Source of the DNA: an uncultured bacterium
GTDB taxonomy: Bacteria; Bacteroidota; Bacteroidia; Bacteroidales; Muribaculaceae
Reading direction: 5' to 3'
NCBI GenBank assembly: GCA_905214715.1
Contig: CAJMMT010000008.1
Span: 1-64,000 of the forward strand
Length of the DNA: 64,000 nucleotides
Shown here: in pieces, positions 34,099-42,104 of the stretch
Numbering within the stretch: position 1 is the stretch's first letter
Layout: each line of letters opens with the position of its first letter
Program-made: the position numbers and the translations under genes
Notes under the pieces: model-generated
Databases searched by the model: none
Told to the model about the DNA's origin: nothing
The model's input: the letters and a program-made list of their open reading frames with translations, nothing else

Positions 34099-35565
34099 AT
34101 GAAATATTACGATAAACTGATATTCGAACTGTCGCGCGAGGGCCGCAAAGGATACGAACTTCCCGCCGACAAATATGATACCGATGGTCGCGCCGAAATA
34201 CCGGCCGGATTATTGCGTACATCTCCGCTTGATCTTCCGGAGGTGAGCGAGCCTGATGTAGTGCGCCATTACACCAATCTCTCGTCTAAAAACTTCGGAG
34301 TCGACACGGGCTTCTATCCCCTGGGGAGCTGCACCATGAAATACAATCCGAAAATCAACGAGGAACTGGCTGCCATGCCGGATTTCGCTGCGCTGCACCC
34401 TCTGCAGTCGGCTGAAAGCGTACAGGGTGCTCTCGAATTATATTACAATCTGCAGCATGCCTTGTCGAGCATCGCCGGACTTGCCGAGTTTACCCTCAAT
34501 CCCTACGCAGGAGCGCACGGTGAGTTGACAGGACTGATGATCATGCGCCAGTATCATCGTTCGCGTGGCGACCACAAGCGTGTGAAGGTAATCGTTCCCG
34601 ATTCAGCTCACGGCACTAACCCCGCATCGGCTATGGTGGCCGGACTGCAAGTTGTGGAGGTCAAGTCGAAACCCAACGGTTCGATCGATGTCGAAGACCT
34701 CAAGCCTCTTCTTGACGATACCGTAGCCGGAATCATGATGACCAACCCCAATACTCTCGGAATGTTCGAAACCGAAATTGTGGAGATTGCCGATCTCGTT
34801 CACAAGGCAGGCGGCCTTCTCTACTACGACGGTGCGAACCTCAATCCGATGCTCGGGAAGGTGCGTCCCGGAGATATGGGATTCGATATAATGCATATCA
34901 ACCTCCACAAGACATTCTCTACACCTCACGGTGGCGGAGGTCCCGGTTCGGGTCCTGTAGGTGTGGCTGAACATTTGCGCAAACATCTTCCCGCCCCGCG
35001 CGTTGTCAAAGGTCCCGACGGTCGTTTCTCTATAGACACACCGGAAGGTTCCATGGGCAGCATAAGTACGTTCTTCGGAAACTTCGGCGTTATGATGAAG
35101 GCTTACGCCTATATCCTCACCCTGGGTAAGGAGAACCTGCGCAATGTGGGCCCGATGGCTACACTCAACGCAAACTATATCAAAGAGTCCCTGAAGGATG
35201 TTTACAAACTCCCCATCGAAGGAGTCTGCAAACACGAGTTTGTGTTCGACGGCCTGAAAGATAAATCCACAGGTGTTACAACCCTTAATGTCGCCAAGCG
35301 CCTGCTCGACTACGGTTATCATGCACCTACGATTTACTTCCCGTTGCTCTTCCACGAATCAATGATGATAGAGCCTACCGAGACCGAAAGCCTCGAGACT
35401 CTCGACGATTTCATCGATGTTCTGCGTCGCGTGGCCAAAGAGGCTGCCGAAGAACCTGAAAAGGTTAAAGAGGCTCCTCTCACCACTCCCGTGCGCAAGC
35501 TCGACGAGACCGGTGCGGCCAAGAATCCTATTCTGAATTACAAGCACCTCAAGGAAAATGCATAG
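34099..35565 (+). CDS. gcvPB: Glycine dehydrogenase (decarboxylating) subunit 2
   Basis: This is the PLP-binding half of the split P protein. The 488-residue product contains GFYPLGSCTMKYNPKINEE near residue 72, SAHGTNPASA, and MHINLHKTFSTPHGGGGPG, in which K271 should form the Schiff base with PLP. Length is normal for the short PB form. Its stop codon lies inside the first codons of lpd (8-base overlap), indicating translational coupling. Confidence 0.96.
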   Translation: MKYYDKLIFELSREGRKGYELPADKYDTDGRAEIPAGLLRTSPLDLPEVSEPDVVRHYTNLSSKNFGVDTGFYPLGSCTMKYNPKINEELAAMPDFAALHPLQSAESVQGALELYYNLQHALSSIAGLAEFTLNPYAGAHGELTGLMIMRQYHRSRGDHKRVKVIVPDSAHGTNPASAMVAGLQVVEVKSKPNGSIDVEDLKPLLDDTVAGIMMTNPNTLGMFETEIVEIADLVHKAGGLLYYDGANLNPMLGKVRPGDMGFDIMHINLHKTFSTPHGGGGPGSGPVGVAEHLRKHLPAPRVVKGPDGRFSIDTPEGSMGSISTFFGNFGVMMKAYAYILTLGKENLRNVGPMATLNANYIKESLKDVYKLPIEGVCKHEFVFDGLKDKSTGVTTLNVAKRLLDYGYHAPTIYFPLLFHESMMIEPTETESLETLDDFIDVLRRVAKEAAEEPEKVKEAPLTTPVRKLDETGAAKNPILNYKHLKENA

Positions 35566-36916
35566 CGACCTTATTATAATAGGGGCCGGTCCGGGCGGTT
35601 ATGAAACTGCTTTGGCCGCTGCCCGTCGCGGAATGTCGGTTACTTTGTTTAACGGTGACCGTCTCGGAGGTACATGCCTGAATGAGGGGTGTATACCTAC
35701 CAAGTGCCTATGTCGCAATTCGGAGATGGTGATGCAGCTCAGGGAATCCGAGCAGTTCGGAATAGACGACTTTACCTTCGCCCTTGACTATAACAAGGTG
35801 GTTGAACGCAAGAAGCAGGTAACCGATTCCTTGCGTGAGGGTATCGCCATGATGCTGAAAAGCTCTAAGGTGAATGTTGTCGAGAGCAAGGGAGCATTCA
35901 AGGATGCCCACACTGTAACAGACAAGGAGGGTAATGAATATACTGCCGATAACATCATTATCGCTACCGGTAGCACTTCCCGTTCGCTTCCGATACCGGG
36001 TGCTGATCTGGAGATCGTGAAAGACTCTACCCGTATGCTCGAGATAGAATACATACCGGAATCGCTCACCATAATCGGCGGCGGTGTGATAGGTATGGAA
36101 TTCGCCTCGATCTTCGCCGGGTTCGGCTCTAAAGTTACCGTCATAGAGTTCATGAAGCAGATTCTGCCTCCTTTTGACAGTGACATAGCCAAGCGTTTGA
36201 AGCAGACACTCGCCAAGAGGGGCATTCAGATTATAACCGGAGCCGCCGCAAAAGAGATACGCCAGAATGAGTTCTATCAGTGCGAGGTAGTATATGAGGA
36301 AAAAGGGGAGACCAAGAGCGTGGTATCTTCCGACCTTCTTATGGCCGTAGGCCGTGCTCCACGTGTCGAGGGACTCAATCTCGAGGCATGCGGCGTGGAA
36401 TATACACCTAAAGGTATACCTGTCGATGACTCCATGCGCACAAACGTGCCGCATATCTACGCCATAGGAGATGTGAACGCCCGCATGATGCTTGCACATG
36501 TTGCATCCTATCAAGGTGTCCGCGCTCTGAACAGCATACAGGGCAAGCCCGACGATATCCGTTTCAATCTGATACCGTCGGCTGTGTTTACGGTACCCGA
36601 ATGCGGAATGGCCGGACTGACCGAGGAACAATGCAAGAGTGCCGGTATCGCTGTGCGCAAGGGGCAGTCGTTCTTCCGTGCGAATGGTAAGTCGCTGGCT
36701 CTTGGTGAACCCGACGGCCTCTGCAAACTATTGTTCCGAAAGGAAGACGACGTTCTGATTGGCGCGCATATAATGGGTGTTCAGGCTGCTGACCTGGCCC
36801 AGCAGTGTGTGGATATGATGAACCGCAACATGACGCTTTCTCAGATAGAAGACGTTGTGTTTGGTCATCCTACGGTAAGCGAGGTAATACTCGCGGCATG
36901 CCATGCCGTAAAATAA
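35558..36916 (+). CDS. lpdA: Dihydrolipoyl dehydrogenase (L protein)
   Basis: This FAD enzyme reoxidises the dihydrolipoyl group of GcvH with NAD+. The 452-residue protein has the FAD fingerprint IIIGAGPGGYETALAAAR, the redox disulfide C40/C45 in GGTCLNEGCIPTK, a second nucleotide fold IIGGGVIGMEFASIF and the C-terminal HPTVSE active-site histidine. Placement in the gcv operon ties it to glycine cleavage, although it could serve other 2-oxoacid complexes. Confidence 0.95.
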   Translation: MHSDLIIIGAGPGGYETALAAARRGMSVTLFNGDRLGGTCLNEGCIPTKCLCRNSEMVMQLRESEQFGIDDFTFALDYNKVVERKKQVTDSLREGIAMMLKSSKVNVVESKGAFKDAHTVTDKEGNEYTADNIIIATGSTSRSLPIPGADLEIVKDSTRMLEIEYIPESLTIIGGGVIGMEFASIFAGFGSKVTVIEFMKQILPPFDSDIAKRLKQTLAKRGIQIITGAAAKEIRQNEFYQCEVVYEEKGETKSVVSSDLLMAVGRAPRVEGLNLEACGVEYTPKGIPVDDSMRTNVPHIYAIGDVNARMMLAHVASYQGVRALNSIQGKPDDIRFNLIPSAVFTVPECGMAGLTEEQCKSAGIAVRKGQSFFRANGKSLALGEPDGLCKLLFRKEDDVLIGAHIMGVQAADLAQQCVDMMNRNMTLSQIEDVVFGHPTVSEVILAACHAVK

Positions 36917-36956
36917 CCGAGTAGTACATATCCAATTGGTACATATCGGATATGAA

Positions 36957-36991
36957 ACAAGGGCCGGCGGATATTTTTTGCCGGCCCTTGT
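36957..36991. terminator. Bidirectional terminator between lpdA and the metallo-hydrolase
   Basis: ACAAGGGCCGGC pairs with GCCGGCCCTTGT (12 bp). The loop is T-rich and the element lies between convergent genes. Confidence 0.85.
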
Positions 36992-37028
36992 CATATCTTG
37001 ATCAAGGGTGTGTCCTGCGTATTCGTAT

Positions 37029-37688
37029 TTACGCCAGATATGGATTCATGCGTATCTCGTCAGTGATTGTCGTGGCCGGACCATGACCCGGATAAACCAC
37101 TGTGTGAGGAGGCAACGACAGAAGTTTTTCCTTTATCGCGCTTATCAGAGTATCCTGATCGCCGCCTGGGAGGTCGGACCTGCCTATTGAGTGCTGAAAC
37201 AGAGAGTCGCCAGATATTACAAAGCCATCTTCTTTGTCGTAGAAGGCCAGTCCTCCGGGAGAATGTCCTGGTACGGCAAGCACATGCAATTCACCGTTTC
37301 CTATCCTTATCACATCGCCATCTTTCAATTCCTTTCCTATAGATACGTTGTTGACTTTGTCCGGTATCCCGAACATCAAGGCCTGCTGTTCTATGCGTTT
37401 GCCTAAAAAGGCATCCTCGACAGATGCCTCTGTCTTCACACCATATTTTTCAGTTACGTATCTGTTGCCTACCGCATGGTCTATATGCAGATGGGTGTTA
37501 ATAAGATGTGTTACTTTAAGATTTTTTCGTTCTATGAATTCATCGAGGGCTTTTTCTTCCCGGGAATTGAACATTCCGGGGTCTATGACCGCGCACTCTC
37601 CGCTATCGGGATTCCATACCACGTATGTATTGATTCCGAACAGCGAGAACTCGAAACGGGCTATTTTAAGTGTTTCCATATCTTTCAT
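37029..37688 (-). CDS. MBL-fold metallo-hydrolase (glyoxalase II-like)
   Basis: The 219-residue protein has the zinc motif NTHLHIDHAVGN (HxHxDH), then PGHSPGGLAFY and GDSLFQHSIGRSDLPGG, with a final GHGPATTI histidine. These are the metal-binding sites of the glyoxalase II subgroup, which hydrolyses thioesters such as S-lactoylglutathione analogues. Bacteroidetes mostly lack glutathione, so the true substrate is unknown. The start is either MKDMETLK at 37688 or the inner ATG at 37679. Confidence 0.85.
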   Translation of the reverse strand: MKDMETLKIARFEFSLFGINTYVVWNPDSGECAVIDPGMFNSREEKALDEFIERKNLKVTHLINTHLHIDHAVGNRYVTEKYGVKTEASVEDAFLGKRIEQQALMFGIPDKVNNVSIGKELKDGDVIRIGNGELHVLAVPGHSPGGLAFYDKEDGFVISGDSLFQHSIGRSDLPGGDQDTLISAIKEKLLSLPPHTVVYPGHGPATTITDEIRMNPYLA

Positions 37689-37751
37689 AATCAGGGCCTG
37701 TTAAAAATGTTGACACTCTGGCCGCACTTTGAGGAAGGTCTTCAAAACACT

Positions 37752-37780
37752 GACTCTCGGTTAAATTTGAATACTTGCTT
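37752..37780 (-). repeat. Solitary end of the E-type repeat at the rsmG stop
   Basis: ACTCTCGGTTAAATTTGAAT then ACTTGCT matches the right end of element E (ACTATCGGTTAAATTTGAAC then ACTTACT), with the TA that follows. Read on the minus strand, the rsmG stop TAA is made of this TA plus the first A of the repeat, as in coaBC. Confidence 0.65.
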
Positions 37781-38462
37781 AACGTCCCGTGTTGACGGTT
37801 GTATATATTATAAACTTATCCTTGAAGTGGGACTGGTTAAAGAAATTAGTCAGTGGAACCGACTCTGTGAAGCGGGCCAGGGGACGTAATTCATTCTGAA
37901 GATCCCCCCCCTTGAGAGTTATAACACCGTTCGGAAGAGAATTGCGTTGTGCAGACGATATGTTTTTTCGCGAAAGGTCTACGAGCTGAGGTTGTGGCAT
38001 GACCGCACGGCTTACTACAAAATCGAATTTTTCGCGACATTCCCCTATGTCCCCGTGTTGGAAAGATACGTTTTCAAGGCCAATGGCGTTTGCGATTTCA
38101 GTCGCGACTTTTATTTTTTTGCCTATGCGGTCAATAAGATGGAAATGAACTTCCGGAAACATAATGGCGAGAGGTATCCCGGGCAGTCCGCCGCCGCAGC
38201 CGAAGTCGAGTACGCGCGAACCGGGTGTGAATTTTATAAACTTGGCTATGGCCAGGGAATGTAACAGATGGTTTATTTCAAGATTTTCTATATCCTTCCT
38301 GGATATCACGTTGATTTTAGCGTTCCATTCCGGATATAGCTTCATAATCAGCGAGAATTGTTCCCGTTGCCGGTCTGTGAGTTCAGGGAAGGCATTGAAG
38401 ATAGCCTCGGGTACGGTTGTTCCTGTATTATTGTCTTCCATTTGTTTTTGATTCTGTTCCAT
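37779..38462 (-). CDS. rsmG: 16S rRNA (guanine-527 N7)-methyltransferase RsmG
   Basis: RsmG methylates G527 of 16S rRNA; its loss gives low-level streptomycin resistance in several bacteria. The 227-residue protein contains LYPEWNAKINVISRKDIENL, HLLHSLAIAKF, the SAM site VLDFGCGGGLPGIPLAI and LIDRIGKKIKVATEIANAIGL. A run of eight G near residue 187 encodes KGGD and could slip. The start may be MEQNQKQ at 38462 or the inner MEDNNTG at 38441. Both gene ends touch repeat fragments. Confidence 0.93.
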   Translation of the reverse strand: MEQNQKQMEDNNTGTTVPEAIFNAFPELTDRQREQFSLIMKLYPEWNAKINVISRKDIENLEINHLLHSLAIAKFIKFTPGSRVLDFGCGGGLPGIPLAIMFPEVHFHLIDRIGKKIKVATEIANAIGLENVSFQHGDIGECREKFDFVVSRAVMPQPQLVDLSRKNISSAQRNSLPNGVITLKGGDLQNELRPLARFTESVPLTNFFNQSHFKDKFIIYTTVNTGR

Positions 38463-38463
38463 G

Positions 38464-38519
38464 AGTGAGTGTTCAAAGATTTCAGAACACTTACTATCGG
38501 TTGAATCTGAACACTTACT
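38464..38519 (+). repeat. Core-deleted derivative of the E-type element
   Basis: AGTGAGTGTTCAA is joined to AGATTTC-AGAACACTTACTATCGG and TTGAATCTGAACACTTACT, the right part of element E. The structured core is missing. TA follows at 38520. It lies directly upstream of rsmG. The rest of the 267-base gap to the next gene holds only a weak -7-like TAACTTCGC near 38656. Confidence 0.65.
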
Positions 38520-38729
38520 TATAATTAACGAATTATTGCGTGTTTATTATTTCAGATTGCCATCCAATAGATTATATGTAGATTATATGGACTCATGGGC
38601 TACATTCCCGGGAAAGTAGAACAAAAAATAGGTTGTGGAGACCGAAAAAAAGTAGTAACTTCGCAAATAGTGCGGATTGCACGAATCCGGATTGGCTAAT
38701 AATTCGCCACCGGAAAACAAATATAAATT

Positions 38730-39131
38730 ATGGATATAGAAGGAAAAGTAATAATCGACATACCCATGATCGAGGGAGTGTCGAAAGCCGGCAACGCCTG
38801 GAAGAAAAAAGAGTGGGTTATGGAAACATTCGGGAATTATCCCAAGAAAGTGAAATTTACCCTTTTCGGCGACCGTGCGACAAACATACCTCTTGAACTC
38901 GGCAAAAGTTACGTGTTTTCGGTAGACATAGAAAGCCGTGAGTTCCAAGGGCGTTGGTACACAGATGTGAACTGTTTCGCCGCCCGCGAAATCCAGGCTC
39001 CCCAGCCTCAGATGGCCGCTCCTCAGCAGACCGCCGCCCCTGCCTTCGGCGCCGCTCCAGCCTTCGGTACAGCTCCTGCCGTTCCCTTCGGAGCTCCTGC
39101 CGGAGAACCTACCGACGATCTCCCTTTCTAA
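38730..39131 (+). CDS. DUF3127 protein with SSB-like acidic tail
   Basis: The 133-residue protein starts MDIEGKVIIDIPMIEGVSKAG and has a compact beta-rich domain (residues 1-88, with WVMETFGNYPKKVKFTLFGD and RWYTDVNCFAAREI) likely of OB-fold type. A flexible Ala/Pro/Phe-rich linker of about 35 residues follows, then the tip DDLPF. Single-stranded DNA-binding protein ends the same way (linker plus DDDIPF) to recruit repair proteins. The family is known only as DUF3127, so a DNA role is an inference from this tail. Confidence 0.8.
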   Translation: MDIEGKVIIDIPMIEGVSKAGNAWKKKEWVMETFGNYPKKVKFTLFGDRATNIPLELGKSYVFSVDIESREFQGRWYTDVNCFAAREIQAPQPQMAAPQQTAAPAFGAAPAFGTAPAVPFGAPAGEPTDDLPF

Positions 39132-39187
39132 ATTAAAAATACAACTGTCAGCCCACCGGTCTTTTCTTTCCGGGGGCTGCCTTGATT

Positions 39188-40675
39188 ATGCATTGGTTCA
39201 GGAAAATAAGGATAACCGCATTGCTTACCTTAGCCGCTCTATTTTCGGGTGGTCCGCAGGTCTATGCTTTTGCCCGAGGGGATAACGGCGAAAACACTTT
39301 CGTACTCGTTGTCGATCCCGGGCATGGAGGCCACGATGCCGGTGCGGTAGACCATGGCCAGAAGGAAAAGGATATAAACCTTGCCGTTGGCCGTGCTCTT
39401 TCCGAACTGGTGAAGAAGAAACTGAAGGATGTCAAGGTGGTTATGACCCGCGATGACGATACCTATCTTACCCTTCAGCAACGGGCTGACAAGGCCAACA
39501 AAGCCAAAGGCGACCTCTTTGTGTCTATCCATACCAATTCTGTAGACAAGTCTAATAAGAACCGTAACAACGTGAGCGGTACTTCGGTCTACACCCTCGG
39601 TCTGCACAGAGACAATAGCAATATGGAGGTGGCGCGCCGTGAAAACTCGGTTATTGAGCTTGAAAGCAATTACGAGCAACGTTATTCCGGATTTGATCCG
39701 GGCAAAGATGAGTCTTATATCATCTTTGAAATGGCCCAGAAGAAGAATCTACATAACAGTATACGCTTCGCTCGTGAGGCGCAACGGAATCTTGTATCGC
39801 ATGCCGGTCGTAAGGATAGGGGGGTGCATCAGGCCGGATTCTGGGTGCTTTGGGCAACATCGATGCCGGCGGTATTGGTCGAGCTCGACTTTGTCTGCAA
39901 TCCTGCCCAGGCGGCTTATCTCGGATCGGACAAGGGTGTGAAGCAGCTTTCTGAAGCTCTTTTCGAAGCAGTGAAGAAGTATGTGGAGACAAACGGCGGT
40001 AAAACCGTTAAAGGCAAAGAATCAGCTAAGGTCGAGTCTTCGCCGACAGCAGACGCGACATCGTCTGCCGTGCTTCTTGCCGATGTCGCTCCCGTATCAC
40101 GTACAGCGGCTCCTGTTGCCACCGGGTCTCGCCGTCAGGAGTATGCCCAGCGGCGTCGCAGATCGGCCGCCGGTCGCCATAAGTCGGAGTCAAGAGACCT
40201 CGAGGTAACGGATATTCCGTTGCATTCCGCATCAGAACGTCTTGCCTTACCTCAGTCTGACACATACTCTTCGGCGTCGGAGCCGAAACTGAGCCCGAAA
40301 GAACAGGCAAAACGCGATAAAGAGGCACGCAAAGCGGCTGAAAAGGCCCGTAAGGCGGCCCAGAAGGAGGCTGAGAAAGCGCGAAAGCTCGCCGAGAAAC
40401 AGGCCAAGGCTGAACGTAAGGCTTCTAAAGCTAAAAAAGTACAGCATTTCCAGACGGTCTATAAAATTCAGATACTCGCCTCGAAAGATATATTGAAGCA
40501 GGGTAATCCCCGTTTCAAGGGCCTTGCGCCTATAACCATGTTTCGGGAAAACAATCTCTATAAATACACTTACGGAGAGTGCGAAACAAAACAGGAAGCC
40601 GAGGCGTTGTTAAAACAGGTTAAATCCAAGATTCCCGATGCATTTGTCATTGAGACCACACGACAGAAAAAATGA
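39188..40675 (+). CDS. N-acetylmuramoyl-L-alanine amidase with C-terminal SPOR-like domain
   Basis: The enzyme cleaves the amide bond between muramic acid and the stem peptide during cell separation. The 495-residue protein has a signal peptide (ITALLTLAALFSGGPQVYA). The zinc amidase_3 domain follows (about residues 40-265), with VVDPGHGGHDAGAV, SIHTNSV and VELDFVCN, where H, H and E bind zinc. A Lys/Ala/Glu-rich linker with PKEQAKRDKEARKAAEKARK repeats spans about 370-420. The end (YKIQILASKDILKQG to PDAFVIETTRQ) is SPOR-like and would bind denuded glycan. ATG 39188 is chosen over TTG 39182. Confidence 0.9.
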   Translation: MHWFRKIRITALLTLAALFSGGPQVYAFARGDNGENTFVLVVDPGHGGHDAGAVDHGQKEKDINLAVGRALSELVKKKLKDVKVVMTRDDDTYLTLQQRADKANKAKGDLFVSIHTNSVDKSNKNRNNVSGTSVYTLGLHRDNSNMEVARRENSVIELESNYEQRYSGFDPGKDESYIIFEMAQKKNLHNSIRFAREAQRNLVSHAGRKDRGVHQAGFWVLWATSMPAVLVELDFVCNPAQAAYLGSDKGVKQLSEALFEAVKKYVETNGGKTVKGKESAKVESSPTADATSSAVLLADVAPVSRTAAPVATGSRRQEYAQRRRRSAAGRHKSESRDLEVTDIPLHSASERLALPQSDTYSSASEPKLSPKEQAKRDKEARKAAEKARKAAQKEAEKARKLAEKQAKAERKASKAKKVQHFQTVYKIQILASKDILKQGNPRFKGLAPITMFRENNLYKYTYGECETKQEAEALLKQVKSKIPDAFVIETTRQKK

Positions 40676-40707
40676 CCCTTGGTACCGGGAATCCACTATA
40701 TCTGACT

Positions 40708-41610
40708 ATGAAGAAATTATTAAACAAAGAATTTGCCATCGGGGCTTCGGTGATAGTGGCCATCGTCATACTCGTGTTCGGAATTGATTACCTGAAAGGT
40801 ATAAATCTGTTCAAACCGGCCAATTACTATGTGATAGCCTACGATAATGTGGCAGGTCTCGAAACCGCCGCTCCCGTTACCATACAGGGTTATAAGGTAG
40901 GGCAGGTACGCGACATACGTTTTCCGTACGACCGTCCCGGAAAGGTGGAAGTTGATGTCGCGCTCGACAAGCATCTTCATCTGCCTGAAGGAAGTGTGGC
41001 ATATCTGACCCCGTCGATGCTCAGCGGTCCGTCGATCGAAATCAAACTCGGTACAGGAAGCCGCATGATTCCGGTAGGAGGCAATCTCCCATCCGCTCAC
41101 AAAGGCGATATGCTTTCTTCCGTTACCGATGAGCTGATGCCTAAGGTTATGGAGGTGATACCGCAAATAGACTCTCTGCTCAATAATCTGAACCGTCTTG
41201 TCGGCGATCCCGCGCTTCTGTCGGCTATACAGCGTCTCGACGGGATAACAGCCAATCTGGAGGCGACTACAGCCGCTCTTAACGCGGCTGCCGGACGCGA
41301 GCTTCCGGTAATAATGCGCAACGCCTCGAAGATGACGAACACGCTTGACTCGACTACTGTGAATCTCGCGGCATTGTCTTACAAACTGAAGGCTCTTCCT
41401 CTGGATGCCACAGTGGAGAACGTAAACGACCTTACCGCCAATCTGAAACACTTCTCAAATCAGCTCAACGATCCGAACTCCACTCTTGGTCAGCTGATGA
41501 ACGACCCGGAATTATATAATCGGTTGAACCGCGTGGCGGCAGACGTGGATTCGCTGATAGTTGACATAAAGAAGAATCCGAAACGTTACATAAGCATCAA
41601 GTTGTTGTAA
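40708..41610 (+). CDS. MlaD/MCE family lipid-transport protein
   Basis: MCE proteins form periplasmic rings that carry phospholipids between membranes. The 300-residue protein has one N-terminal membrane helix (FAIGASVIVAIVILVFGIDYL) and an MCE domain with YDNVAGLETAAPVTIQGYKV and LTPSMLSGPSIEIKLG. A helical C-terminal half ends LNDPNSTLGQLMNDPELYNR. An upstream ATG at 40672 overlaps the amidase stop and would add 12 residues; homology favours ATG 40708. The permease and ATPase genes of the system are not in the window next to it. Confidence 0.9.
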   Translation: MKKLLNKEFAIGASVIVAIVILVFGIDYLKGINLFKPANYYVIAYDNVAGLETAAPVTIQGYKVGQVRDIRFPYDRPGKVEVDVALDKHLHLPEGSVAYLTPSMLSGPSIEIKLGTGSRMIPVGGNLPSAHKGDMLSSVTDELMPKVMEVIPQIDSLLNNLNRLVGDPALLSAIQRLDGITANLEATTAALNAAAGRELPVIMRNASKMTNTLDSTTVNLAALSYKLKALPLDATVENVNDLTANLKHFSNQLNDPNSTLGQLMNDPELYNRLNRVAADVDSLIVDIKKNPKRYISIKLL

Positions 41611-41663
41611 CCTGTCCGCGCTTATTGGGCGCTTCACAAAACAACGGTACTCCCGATATACGG

Positions 41664-41689
41664 CGGGCTTGTCTGAAAAGGCAAGCCCG
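41664..41689 (+). terminator. Hairpin after the MlaD-like gene
   Basis: CGGGCTTG pairs perfectly with CAAGCCCG (loop of 10). A T tract is missing, so termination is uncertain. Confidence 0.45.
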
Positions 41690-41729
41690 TCGGCGCGTGA
41701 AAAGGCGTTTCAATTCCAACCATCTTCGC

Positions 41730-41890
41730 GTAATCCCGCTAAATCGGGATTCTTTCCTGCTCTTCCCGATTAATCCTGATTCTTCGATAAATCCCGATTA
41801 GTCTTGATGCATCAGGGTGAATCCCGATTGGCTCTTAATTACTTATTTAAATTCAGTCTAAATAATATAATTTTATTCTTCGGTCTGTCA
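41730..41890. repeat. AATCCCGATT repeat cluster and AT-rich tract upstream of dnaA
   Basis: AATCCCG-CTAAAT-CGGGATT forms a hairpin at 41732-41751. Further copies follow: CCCGATTAATC (41765), AATCCTGATT (41772), AATCCCGATTAG (41790) and AATCCCGATTGG (41820). An AT-rich stretch of about 60 bases (41833-41890) comes next. This fills most of the 494-base gap before dnaA. It may be an origin, a regulatory array, or only a decayed repeat. No consensus DnaA box (TTATNCACA) was found. Confidence 0.4.
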
Positions 41891-42104
41891 TAAGTAAATA
41901 GCTCCCTTTCAAGAGTGCTTGCCTTGACTTTTGATATTTGGGCGAATCCTTTGAATATCAATGTCTACAGGTGAATGGATAGAATCCAAACATATGCGGC
42001 TATTTTTTTTTATCTTTTTTATTTATTATTTTGCACAAGTTTCCCCTCTAAGAAAAACACCCTCCGGAACAAAAGACCGAAGAGCGTGAGGAACAAATCC
42101 GACT

